From JBBDXA01 sp040902585 (lineage in GTDB: Bacteria > Planctomycetota > Phycisphaerae > Phycisphaerales > Phycisphaeraceae), in the NCBI GenBank assembly GCA_040902585.1, contig JBBDXA010000138.1:1-26443 (forward strand): a DNA stretch of 26,443 nt, given 5' to 3'. Positions 7,586 to 15,595 of the stretch are shown here, piece by piece (within the stretch, counting starts at the first letter, position 1; every line of letters starts with the position of its first letter). The position numbers were made by a program, and so were the translations under genes. The notes beneath the pieces are model-generated. The model saw only the letters and a program-made list of their open reading frames with translations. It was not told the origin of the DNA and ran no database searches.

Positions 7586-10500
7586 ATGCCGCATCGACCA
7601 TCGGCCGGACTCTGGCGGAAACCCCTGGCGCTGTTCACCGGCGCGCTGCTGCTGCTGCCGGCAATGGTGGTGACCGTCGAGGCGGAGATTGTGCTGGGCG
7701 GCGGCCGTCGCGTGATGATGCTCCAGGAAGAGGAAACGGTTGAAGTTTCGACAACCAACGGCGCATCCCTTCCCACCGACTCGCGCATCGACGACATCAT
7801 CAAGGGCGCGCTCAAGTTCACCGAAGAAGGACGGTTCGATCTGGCCGTCGTTGCCTGGCAGGACATCCTCGACAAAGGCAGCAGCGTCCTGCGGACCAGC
7901 GATGGCGTGCGCTACACGGCTGTTCAGTACTTCGTGGAAAGTCAGCTCGCCAGGCTCGCCACCGAATCGCCCGACGGCCTTCGCGAGTACCGCCTCAAAG
8001 CGGACGGTGAAGCCCGCGCCCTCATCGCCCAGGCCGTGGATGAAAACGAAGAGCAGGCGCTCTCACAGGTCGTGCGGCGATATTTCTTCAGCTCTCTCGG
8101 CGACGACGCGGCCTATGCGCTGGGCCTGCTCATGCTCGATCGCCACGAGTTCGTCGCCGCCACGCGCCATTTTCTCAGCATCGTGCAAAGACATCCTGAC
8201 TACACGCTCAAGACCGACACGCCCGGCAACATCGCCCGCGCGGAGATTCTCCTTCGCCTCGCCGCCGCCGCGGCGCGAAGTGGCGACGGCACCACCGCCA
8301 AGGCCGCCTTGGAACTGCTCAGCAACGAAGGGCACGCCGCGCGATCGCCGCAGGTCGTCGCCTGGATTCGCGACACGATCAAGTCCGGCGGCGGACCGAC
8401 GGACGTCGCCAAGGCCGCCGGTGAGTGGACCATGTCCTACGGCACCGCCGCCCGCGATGGCCTGATGTTCGGCCTGCCCGCGGATACCCAATACACCGGC
8501 GTCTGGCAGGACCTCTGGTCGCAGCCGTTCTCCAGCGGCTTCGGCATGGGCACCGGCGCCCAGGCGCAGGCACCGCAGCCGATCACGCGCTCATCTCGCA
8601 TCGCCGTCAACAGCGGACTCCAGCCAGTCGGCAACGAAGCCGACCAGCGCAAGCAGACATCCGAAAAATGGGGCTCCAGCAACTGGATTCCCGCTGATCA
8701 ACTGCTTCTGCACGATGGCAAGGTTTACTTCCGCGCGTACGACGGCGTCGGTTGCGTCGACGCCCGCACCGGCAAGCAGGTGTTCATGCCCGGGCTGCGC
8801 CGCGTCAAGCCGCAGGTCCGCCCGATGGCCGGTTCGACGGCTGAGCATGTGATGCTCTTCGGCGATCGCGCCGCCAGTTCCATGTCCATTGCCGACGGCG
8901 TGCTCTACTACCTTGAAGACGATCAGAGCATGACGCGCCCGAATCAGAATCAATTCTTCCGCTGGAACGGCATCGCGGCCTATCCGCCGATGCACGGCAA
9001 CCGCATCGTCGCGCTGGAAGCCCGCACCGGCAAGCTCCAGTGGGAACGCGCCGGGGAAACCGACCAGACCGGCACGCGCGCAGCCGTGCGCTACCAGTCC
9101 GCGCCTGTGCCCTATGGCAACCTGCTCATCACGCCGGTCTACGAGAACGAATCACTTTGCGTCTACGCGCGGTACGCCGACCGTCGCGGCGAACTCGCCT
9201 GGCGCACCGAACTGGCAGATCAGCCTGATGGCGGATGGACACCCTGGACCACCACGGGCCTGAGCGTCGCGGGGGGCGATGTCTACCTTTGTGCCGGCGG
9301 GGTGGTCTTCACGCTCGACGCCACCACCGGCCTCGTGCGCTGGGCCGTCCGCTACGAGCGCGCGATCACGCCCGGCCCGCCGCGTAACTACGGCGGACAG
9401 GCCGGCGCTTCGCCCCTTGGCTTCAGTGAAGATTTTCTCACGCCCCACGGCCGCGCTGTCATTGTCCTGCCGCACGATGGTAAGGAGATTGTCGCCTACG
9501 ATCGTCGCACCGGCGCGAAGCTCTGGTGGATGGATCGCGATGATGGTGAGCACACCGTCCTGGGCACCTACGGCAACCGGCTCTACACCTTCGGAACCAA
9601 CCTGATCATCAGCCGCGATATGGCTTCGGGCCGCGAGCTGGCGCGGGTCACGACAGACTATGCCATTCACGGCCGCGGCTTTATCGCCGACGATGCGGTC
9701 TACATTCCCGCTGACACCGCGATCTTCCGTTTCAGCCTGAACCTGAAGGAGAAGCCGCTCTCAGCCGTGGGCACCGCCCTGAACGTCAACGACAGCAAGG
9801 GCGAATACTGGTATCGCGACTACGTCGGCAACATCTTCAGCGACGGCGAGCGCATCTACGGCGTCGGCCTCGAACGCGTCTATGCCCTGGGCACGGTGAA
9901 AGAGCCCATCGAAGCAGGTCTGCCATCGACGACAATCGTTCCGCCCGTTCCTGTTGATGGTCCCGCGGGCGACCTGCTTGCTGCGCACGGCATCGAGAAG
10001 AATGCCGAGTCTCTCACCGCGTATTTCAAGTCGCTGCATCCCACCGCTGAAGAGAAAAAACGCATCGCCACGCTGATCGACCAACTCGGCGATGACGACT
10101 TTCGCCTGCGCAAGGATGCCGAGCGCGTGCTGATCACGATGGCGGTCGTTCCGATCGAGTTCCTGAACCGGGCCTACGAGGAGCATCGCGATCCGCACGT
10201 ACGCAACGTGGCCAAGAGTATTCTTGATCAGACCGCCGGCAAGCAGACGCGCATCCTGTACCAGGCGATGACCGTGATCGCGAAGGAGAAGATCAAGGGC
10301 CTGGCCGCGCCGGTACTCAGCGCGATGCCGCTCTGTGCGCAGCAGTACCTGCGCGATGCGCTGGGTCGGGCGCTGGTGGCGACGGCAACGGAGGACGATG
10401 CGCCGATGCTGATCAAGGCGCTGACTGATGAAGCCGAGCACACCCGCGCTATGGCGACCATGGCCCTTGGATCGGGACTCAAAGAAAAGGCCCGTCCGCA

Positions 10501-11533
10501 ACTGGTAAAGATGTTCAGCGACAAAAGCGAGAAGGTGAAACTCGCCTCCGCCCGTGCCCTGGCGAATCTGGGCGATCGACAGAGTCTTGCCATGCTGGTT
10601 GCGCTGTTGGAGTCTGAGGAGATTCAGACGCGCAATGGCGCGATCCGCACGCTTGCCGCGCTGACCGGGCAGCAGATGAAGTTCATTTCCTACGACAAAC
10701 CCGAGAACCGGCAGGCTTCGATCGTCGCGTGGAAGGAGTGGATCGCCACGACCGGTCTGACCGCGGAGCTGAAGTTTCCCATCAGTGAAACCCGCTTCCT
10801 GCTCGGCCGCACTCTTTACACCAACTACCGTCTGCACCGCGTCGCCGAAGTGGACAGCGAAGGCAAGGAAGTCTGGAGTCAGCAGGTGCAGAATCCATGG
10901 GGCTGCGTCGGTCTGCCTAATGGGCATCGCCTGGTGACCAGCTACACCGGCCGCAGCATCACCGAGTACGACGCCGAGGGCAACCAGGTCTGGCAGCAAA
11001 CGAATCTGCCCAGCGCGCCGTTTCGCGTTGAGCGACTTGAGAACGGCAACACGCTCGTCGCCTGTTCCAATAGCCACAAGGTGGTGGAAGTGAACCCTGC
11101 CAACGAAGTGGTGTGGGACAAGACCATCAACGGTCGGCCCACCGATGCACGCCGGCTGGCCAACGGCAACACGCTCATCGCCCTTCAGAACGGCCGCCGC
11201 GTGATTGAAGTAGACCCCGAAGGCAAGGAAGTCTGGGCGATCAACAACCTCGGCTCGCCCATCTCCGCCGAGCGGTTGTCCAATGGCAACACGCTGGTCT
11301 CCGAGCCATCGAATCACTCCGTGCGTGAGTTCGATCCTGACGGCAAGGAAGTCTGGTCCACCAAGTCACTGCCAAACGCGCTCCATGTGCAGACACCCTA
11401 TGACGCGACGCGCCTGGAGAACGGCAACACGCTTATCGGCGACAATACCGGCCTTCGCGAAGTTGATCCCAAAGGCACCGTGATCACCACGCTCAAGCAG
11501 GAGCAGGGAATCAGCAGCGTGTCGCGGTATTGA
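7586..11533 (+). CDS. Exported PQQ-like propeller / HEAT / NGNTL-propeller protein
   Basis: A 1315-residue protein, probably periplasmic or surface-located; enzymatic activity is not evident. Residues 1-33 form a signal peptide. Residues about 65-260 are helical and TPR-like (LKFTEEGRFDLAVVAWQDIL). Residues about 365-740 are a PQQ-like (BamB-type) propeller with repeats such as CVDARTGKQVF, ALEARTGKLQWER, TLDATTGLVRW and VAYDRRTGAKLWW. Residues about 825-1030 contain HEAT repeats (LGDDDFRLRKDAERVL, KVKLASARALANLGD). Residues about 1065-1315 form a second propeller whose blades, 39-40 residues long, repeat the motifs G-K-E-V-W and L-x-N-G-N-T-L-[IV]. Such proteins usually scaffold complexes or bind ligands. 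GAGG at 7575-7578, 7 bases before the ATG, supports the start. It converges on the FHA phosphatase gene across a palindromic element. Confidence 0.9.
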   Translation: MPHRPSAGLWRKPLALFTGALLLLPAMVVTVEAEIVLGGGRRVMMLQEEETVEVSTTNGASLPTDSRIDDIIKGALKFTEEGRFDLAVVAWQDILDKGSSVLRTSDGVRYTAVQYFVESQLARLATESPDGLREYRLKADGEARALIAQAVDENEEQALSQVVRRYFFSSLGDDAAYALGLLMLDRHEFVAATRHFLSIVQRHPDYTLKTDTPGNIARAEILLRLAAAAARSGDGTTAKAALELLSNEGHAARSPQVVAWIRDTIKSGGGPTDVAKAAGEWTMSYGTAARDGLMFGLPADTQYTGVWQDLWSQPFSSGFGMGTGAQAQAPQPITRSSRIAVNSGLQPVGNEADQRKQTSEKWGSSNWIPADQLLLHDGKVYFRAYDGVGCVDARTGKQVFMPGLRRVKPQVRPMAGSTAEHVMLFGDRAASSMSIADGVLYYLEDDQSMTRPNQNQFFRWNGIAAYPPMHGNRIVALEARTGKLQWERAGETDQTGTRAAVRYQSAPVPYGNLLITPVYENESLCVYARYADRRGELAWRTELADQPDGGWTPWTTTGLSVAGGDVYLCAGGVVFTLDATTGLVRWAVRYERAITPGPPRNYGGQAGASPLGFSEDFLTPHGRAVIVLPHDGKEIVAYDRRTGAKLWWMDRDDGEHTVLGTYGNRLYTFGTNLIISRDMASGRELARVTTDYAIHGRGFIADDAVYIPADTAIFRFSLNLKEKPLSAVGTALNVNDSKGEYWYRDYVGNIFSDGERIYGVGLERVYALGTVKEPIEAGLPSTTIVPPVPVDGPAGDLLAAHGIEKNAESLTAYFKSLHPTAEEKKRIATLIDQLGDDDFRLRKDAERVLITMAVVPIEFLNRAYEEHRDPHVRNVAKSILDQTAGKQTRILYQAMTVIAKEKIKGLAAPVLSAMPLCAQQYLRDALGRALVATATEDDAPMLIKALTDEAEHTRAMATMALGSGLKEKARPQLVKMFSDKSEKVKLASARALANLGDRQSLAMLVALLESEEIQTRNGAIRTLAALTGQQMKFISYDKPENRQASIVAWKEWIATTGLTAELKFPISETRFLLGRTLYTNYRLHRVAEVDSEGKEVWSQQVQNPWGCVGLPNGHRLVTSYTGRSITEYDAEGNQVWQQTNLPSAPFRVERLENGNTLVACSNSHKVVEVNPANEVVWDKTINGRPTDARRLANGNTLIALQNGRRVIEVDPEGKEVWAINNLGSPISAERLSNGNTLVSEPSNHSVREFDPDGKEVWSTKSLPNALHVQTPYDATRLENGNTLIGDNTGLREVDPKGTVITTLKQEQGISSVSRY

Positions 11534-11581
11534 AGTGAGTCAGCGAGTCTGGTGATTCGGGGCCGGTGGCGACGCGGCTCC

Positions 11582-11716
11582 GATTCCCCTCCCTCTTAGG
11601 GAGGGGTTAGGGGAGGGTCGGGCGTTGGGACTTTCAACGATGCGCCGTACAACGACGCCGTTTGCAGGCTGTTCGCTCGACCCTCCCCCAGCCCCTCCCT
11701 AAAAGGGAGGGGAGTC
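11582..11716. repeat. 135-bp composite inverted repeat between convergent genes
   Basis: Two 39-bp arms (11582-11620 and 11678-11716) are inverted copies of each other with about four mismatches, separated by 57 bases. Each arm contains its own palindrome, CCCCTCCCT then 2-4 bases then AGGGAGGGG, followed by a G-rich strand ending GGGAGGGTCG. The whole can fold as one long stem or as two separate hairpins. It lies between the ends of two convergent genes and overlaps the first two bases of the minus-strand stop complement at 11715-11717, so it may act as a bidirectional terminator. The architecture also suits a small non-autonomous mobile element; no target duplication is visible. Confidence 0.8.
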
Positions 11717-13400
11717 ACGCCATGACCCATCGCGCGATCAGCAGCGAGCGATCATCCTCGGCCAGTAGATTCGTCTCCAGGCCTTCGATTTTCTTGACGA
11801 GCGTGGAGGCGACCATCTCGGCGGACTTGTTCGCATGTTTACGGACGATGTCGGTCAGCAGTTTGTTGAAGCCGCGGGTGCCCAGCAGCTTGCCATCGGT
11901 GTTGGGGACTTCGACAAGGCCATCGGAATACATGGCGACGATTTCGCCCGTCTTCAAAGCATCTTCCTGAAGAGTGAACTTCAGCGTCGGTTCGATGCCC
12001 AGCGGAGGATGGGCCGCCACCTGGAGCTCGCGCAGGGTGCCGTCGGGCTGGAGCACGATGACCGCCGGGTGTCCCGCATTGATGCACTCCAGAACACCGG
12101 TGCGCGGGTCGAGCATCAGGCCGACCATCGTGGCGAACGCCCCTTCCTCCATGAACTCGCACAGGTGTTCGTTCAGCGCGACCATCATGGCTGAGAGATC
12201 ATCGCTGGTGCGCAGGAAGGTGTGAACGATGGAGTGAATGCTCAGCGAGATGAGAGCGGCGGGCAGTCCGTGACCGCTGACATCGGCAATGGCGAAAAAG
12301 AGTCGGCCATCGTTCATGCGCACGACATCGACGTAGTCGCCGCCGACCCATTCGCAGGGCTGGTACGTCACGTGCCAGTCGATGCCTTCGATGACGACGT
12401 TGCGCGGGACGAGCCGTTCCTGAATCTTGCGGGCGCTGGCCAGGTCCTGCTCGATGGCGGCGTTGTGCTGGGCATCCTGGCGGGCCACCCAGACGGACTC
12501 GGCCTGCTGGTATTGCGTCGCCGCCAGCGCGAGGATGGCGAGCCACTCGGCGGTGCCGTACTCCGGCGGAAGCACGGCGTAGAGCACATCCATCGACCCA
12601 TCTTCATCCGCCAGCGGACAGGCGATCGCCGCCATCTTGCCCACGGTCTCGGGGGACATGGAAAGCTCGACCATGCCGGGAGCAGGGGCGATGGCGATGT
12701 TGTTGGCGATGACCGGCGCGCGGGTCGAGCGCACGGCCCGAAGGAGACCGCGGGAGACATAAGTCGCATCGCGCTCCCAGCCCATGGCAACCTGTGGCTC
12801 GCATAAGACCTGCGGCGGATCGGTCGGCGTGCCCTTGTCCATGCGCAGCGCCATAGCGGACAGGCCATGGAAATCCTTGCGGACAACGAAGCGGCAAAGC
12901 AGGCGCAAGCGCTCGTTGGGGTCTTCGATTTCAGTGAGCCGCTGGCCGAACTCACTGAGCGTGGTCAGGTGCATCGTGTCGATCTTGGGCGGCTCGATTT
13001 CTTTGAGCGAGTGAACGGTGGTCGCGGCCGTCTCCGCGTCGGGCATGGCGTCGATGGTCTGCGCGGAATCGGACTTGGGGGTCACGCCGATGGGGCGCAG
13101 GTTCCAGAGTTTCAATTCGTACTTGCCCAGCTCGAAGCTCTGGCCGAAGCGGAGGGATGCCTGCTTGACCCGTTCGCCGCGGATCTTCACCCCTGCCCGG
13201 CTGCCCAGATCGCGGATCAGCCAGCGGCCGAAGGGATCGCGCACCAGCTCGGCGTGAATGCGGGAAATGCTCTCGCGCGGCAGGCGAATGTCGGTATCAG
13301 TGCCACGCCCGATGACCACGCGGTCGGCGAAAACCGGTGCGCGGGACAGCTTGCCATCCGGATCTCGAATCTGCACATAGGCGATCGGTTGTTCCGCCAC
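11715..13400 (-). CDS. FHA domain / SpoIIE-type PP2C protein phosphatase (RsbU-like)
   Basis: A cytoplasmic signalling phosphatase of 561 residues. An N-terminal FHA domain (about 25-100) that would read phosphothreonine shows VVIGRGTDTDIRLP, SRIHAELV and LGSRAGVKI. A GAF-like region follows (about 150-310), then a helical connector (EQDLASARKIQERLVP) typical of RsbU-like enzymes, and a SpoIIE/PP2C catalytic domain (about 330-561). Metal-binding acidic residues are present in VGGDYVDVV, AIADVSGHGLPAAL, YSDGLVEVPN and the C-terminal EDDRSLLIA. Such enzymes usually dephosphorylate an anti-anti-sigma factor; no anti-sigma or STAS partner is encoded here. The start is GTG at 13400 with AGGGA 9 bases upstream. 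It is divergent from the M32 peptidase gene (178 bases between). Confidence 0.92.
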   Translation of the reverse strand: MAEQPIAYVQIRDPDGKLSRAPVFADRVVIGRGTDTDIRLPRESISRIHAELVRDPFGRWLIRDLGSRAGVKIRGERVKQASLRFGQSFELGKYELKLWNLRPIGVTPKSDSAQTIDAMPDAETAATTVHSLKEIEPPKIDTMHLTTLSEFGQRLTEIEDPNERLRLLCRFVVRKDFHGLSAMALRMDKGTPTDPPQVLCEPQVAMGWERDATYVSRGLLRAVRSTRAPVIANNIAIAPAPGMVELSMSPETVGKMAAIACPLADEDGSMDVLYAVLPPEYGTAEWLAILALAATQYQQAESVWVARQDAQHNAAIEQDLASARKIQERLVPRNVVIEGIDWHVTYQPCEWVGGDYVDVVRMNDGRLFFAIADVSGHGLPAALISLSIHSIVHTFLRTSDDLSAMMVALNEHLCEFMEEGAFATMVGLMLDPRTGVLECINAGHPAVIVLQPDGTLRELQVAAHPPLGIEPTLKFTLQEDALKTGEIVAMYSDGLVEVPNTDGKLLGTRGFNKLLTDIVRKHANKSAEMVASTLVKKIEGLETNLLAEDDRSLLIARWVMA

Positions 13401-13578
13401 TGCTTTGCTTCCCTGATCATCCGGCTTCTGAATAGGGGAAAAGCCGAAGTGCTACCACATGCTGTACCCAAGGGCTGCTCCAAGGTAGCAGACGGTTTAC
13501 AGGCACGCCAAGAGGGGGCACAATGGTCCGTTTCGGTGACAAGGTGAACCTCAACTGCACTCGAACAGGATCCAGCGC

Positions 13579-15123
13579 ATGAAGCCAGCTCACTCCCCAG
13601 CCACTGCCGCCAAGCCCTATGTCGAACTGATCGATCGCGTGCGCGAGGCGAACCTGCTGGAGAGCAGTGCTTCGGTGCTCGGCTGGGATCAGGAAACGAT
13701 GATGCCCGCAGGCGGCCTGGAGCATCGCAGCAGGCAGCTCGCGCAGATGGCGCGGTTGGTGCATCAGATGAAGACGGATCCCCGGCTGGGCGAACTGCTG
13801 GCGGCCTGCGAGGCGGAGCCTTCGATCAAGGCGGAGCCGTTGAGCAGTGAAGCGGTGAATGTCAGGGAGATTCGCCGCGAGTACGATCGCGCGACGAAGC
13901 TGCCGACGTCACTCGTGGAAGAACTCACCAAGATCAGCAGCGTCGCCCGCGCTGAATGGGCCAAAGCGAGGAAGGCATCGGATTTCAAACTCTTCAAGCC
14001 CTGGCTCGAACGGATCGTGAAGCTGCTGCGCGAGAAGGCAGCCTGCTTTGGCTGGCCGAAAGGCGGTGAGGCATGGGATGCGCTGGCGGAGGACTACGAA
14101 CCCGGCTGCACCGCGGCTCAGGTCGAAGCGGTCTTCAAACCGCTGCGGACGAGGTTGGTGAATCTCGTTTCCAGACTGATGGCGTCGCCCCGGAAGCCGA
14201 CCAACGCGTTCAACGAGGTGAAGCTTCCGATATCGCAGCAGGAAAAGTTTGTCCGCTTTGTCGCCCAGCGCATCGGCTTTGATTTCAACCGCGGTCGGCT
14301 TGATGTTTCGACACATCCATTCTGCTCAGGCTCACACTGCAACGATGTGCGCATGACCACGCGCTTTCACGAGGACAACGTGAACGATGCTCTGGGTTCA
14401 ACGATGCATGAGTCGGGCCACGGCATCTATGAGCAGAACCTTCCCGCCGACGCGATCGGCACGCCAATAGGCTCGGCCGTGTCGCTGGGCATCCATGAAA
14501 GCCAGAGTCGGTTGTGGGAGAACCAGGTGGGGCGGAGCGAAGGATTCTGGAAATGGCTGCACCCGCAACTGGCTGACTATTTCGGCGATGCGGCTGGCGG
14601 GCTTTCGATGCGGGATGTCTATCGCAGCGTGAACATCGTCCAGCCCAGCCTGATCCGCGTCGAAGCGGATGAAGCGACCTATAACCTGCACATCATGGTG
14701 CGGTTTGAGATCGAGCGCGCCCTGATGAGCGGGGCCATGTCAGTAGAAGAGGTGCCCGCCGTGTGGAACACGCGGTACAAGGAGTATCTGGACATCGACG
14801 TTCCGGATGATCGTCGCGGGTGCCTTCAGGACATTCATTGGTCCATGGCAAGCATGGGTTATTTCCCGACTTACACTCTGGGCAACCTATACGCGGCGCA
14901 ATTTTTCGAGAGGGCCCTGTCGGATATCGGTGACCTGTCTGCACAAATCGAGCATGGCGAGTTCAGTGCCCTGCGGCAATGGCTGACCGCGAAGATTCAC
15001 AGTCAGGGCATGCGGTTCGGCGCAGCGAGGCTGTGCGAAGTCGTTACAGGAGAACCGCTTAGCGCGGACCCGCTGCTGCGGCACCTGGAGTCGAAGCTGC
15101 TGCCTGTTTACGAGGTTGCTTGA
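13579..15123 (+). CDS. M32 family metallocarboxypeptidase (carboxypeptidase Taq)
   Basis: A cytoplasmic zinc carboxypeptidase, 514 residues, the normal family length. The zinc site HESGH is at residues 277-281 (HExxH), with the conserved third-ligand motif HESQSRLWEN starting at 306, where Glu307 is the ligand. The early LGWDQETMMP (about residues 34-43) and the late GYFPTYTLGNLYAAQ are also typical of M32. The function is removal of C-terminal residues from peptides, with broad specificity in known members. AGGA at 13567-13570, 8 bases before the ATG, supports the start. There is no signal peptide. It has its own promoter region, shared as a divergent gap with the FHA phosphatase gene, and is unrelated in function to the neighbours. 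Confidence 0.95.
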   Translation: MKPAHSPATAAKPYVELIDRVREANLLESSASVLGWDQETMMPAGGLEHRSRQLAQMARLVHQMKTDPRLGELLAACEAEPSIKAEPLSSEAVNVREIRREYDRATKLPTSLVEELTKISSVARAEWAKARKASDFKLFKPWLERIVKLLREKAACFGWPKGGEAWDALAEDYEPGCTAAQVEAVFKPLRTRLVNLVSRLMASPRKPTNAFNEVKLPISQQEKFVRFVAQRIGFDFNRGRLDVSTHPFCSGSHCNDVRMTTRFHEDNVNDALGSTMHESGHGIYEQNLPADAIGTPIGSAVSLGIHESQSRLWENQVGRSEGFWKWLHPQLADYFGDAAGGLSMRDVYRSVNIVQPSLIRVEADEATYNLHIMVRFEIERALMSGAMSVEEVPAVWNTRYKEYLDIDVPDDRRGCLQDIHWSMASMGYFPTYTLGNLYAAQFFERALSDIGDLSAQIEHGEFSALRQWLTAKIHSQGMRFGAARLCEVVTGEPLSADPLLRHLESKLLPVYEVA

Positions 15124-15289
15124 ATCGATGTCAGAACAGCGACTTGATTGCTCGGCCTGATATTGAGGAAGTCGGCTGAGGGCATGGGTCGCCGGGCCCG
15201 CAAAAGTGACTGTGAAGTTTCCATATAAGTGAATGATTGTTCCCAATTGAATGTCTGCCAGGAGGCCGGTAGAAAGCGGGAAAAAATAA

Positions 15290-15317
15290 TTGCATCGCCT
15301 ACCAGTTGTGGTATGCT
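15290..15317 (+). promoter_or_regulatory. Candidate sigma70-type promoter for the giant gene
   Basis: TTGCAT at 15290-15295 and TATGCT at 15312-15317, with a 16-base spacer; both hexamers match the consensus at 4 of 6 positions. It lies downstream of an A-rich stretch (15281-15289) that could serve as an UP-like element. Transcription would start near 15324. Confidence 0.4.
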
Positions 15318-15347
15318 CGTTACTCGCAGTGGTTAAGGTGAGAGAAA

Positions 15348-15485
15348 ATGACTGGTCGATACGTGTCGACCTTGACCTCTCTCCAATCGGGGCCACGCAA
15401 ACTGGGACGGACAACGGCAAACAAGTGCCGTGATCAGGGAGTGCCTGAAAGAAGATGTTTTCTCGTGAACCGGGTTCTGAAGTAG
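15348..15485 (+). CDS. Possible leader peptide ORF
   Basis: An ATG at 15348 is preceded by AAGGTGAG (15335-15342) at a usable distance and opens 45 codons, beginning MTGRYVSTLTSLQSGPRK and ending in LVNRVLK with TAG. The product is basic with two Cys and resembles nothing known. It sits in the putative leader of the giant gene, 110 bases before its start, so it could be a regulatory upstream ORF. It could equally be a chance frame; the only support is the start context. Confidence 0.25.
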   Translation: MTGRYVSTLTSLQSGPRKLGRTTANKCRDQGVPERRCFLVNRVLK

Positions 15486-15595
15486 AAAGACGAAATATAC
15501 GGAAGATATCGTCACCTGTCAATCTATGACTCTGCTGCGGGCTGTTGTTAAATCGATCAAGGTGAATCTGAATTTTACTGAATGAAGGAGACGTC

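Larger units (their letters stand above)
15124..15595. other. Long intergenic and leader region before the giant surface-protein gene
   Basis: 472 bases without a convincing full-size gene. It contains a candidate promoter (15290-15317), a possible 45-codon leader ORF (15348-15485), a small inverted repeat (GGTCGA at 15354-15359 and TCGACC at 15366-15371) and a strong ribosome binding site for the giant gene. It is clearly AT-richer than the flanking genes. If the promoter is right, the untranslated leader is about 270 bases, long enough for post-transcriptional control. Confidence 0.55.

Noticed and set aside
9761..11317. 518-codon open frame on the minus strand inside the propeller-HEAT gene
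   Set aside because: It lies antisense to a gene with clear domains and repeats. Its translation is low-complexity, rich in His, Arg, Val and Gly, as expected from the complement of GC-rich codons.
13450..13490. Inverted repeat TGCTACC / GGTAGCA in the gap between the FHA phosphatase and M32 peptidase genes
   Set aside because: Only 7 bp with a 27-base loop, which is expected by chance at this GC content; no T-run or operator-like symmetry.
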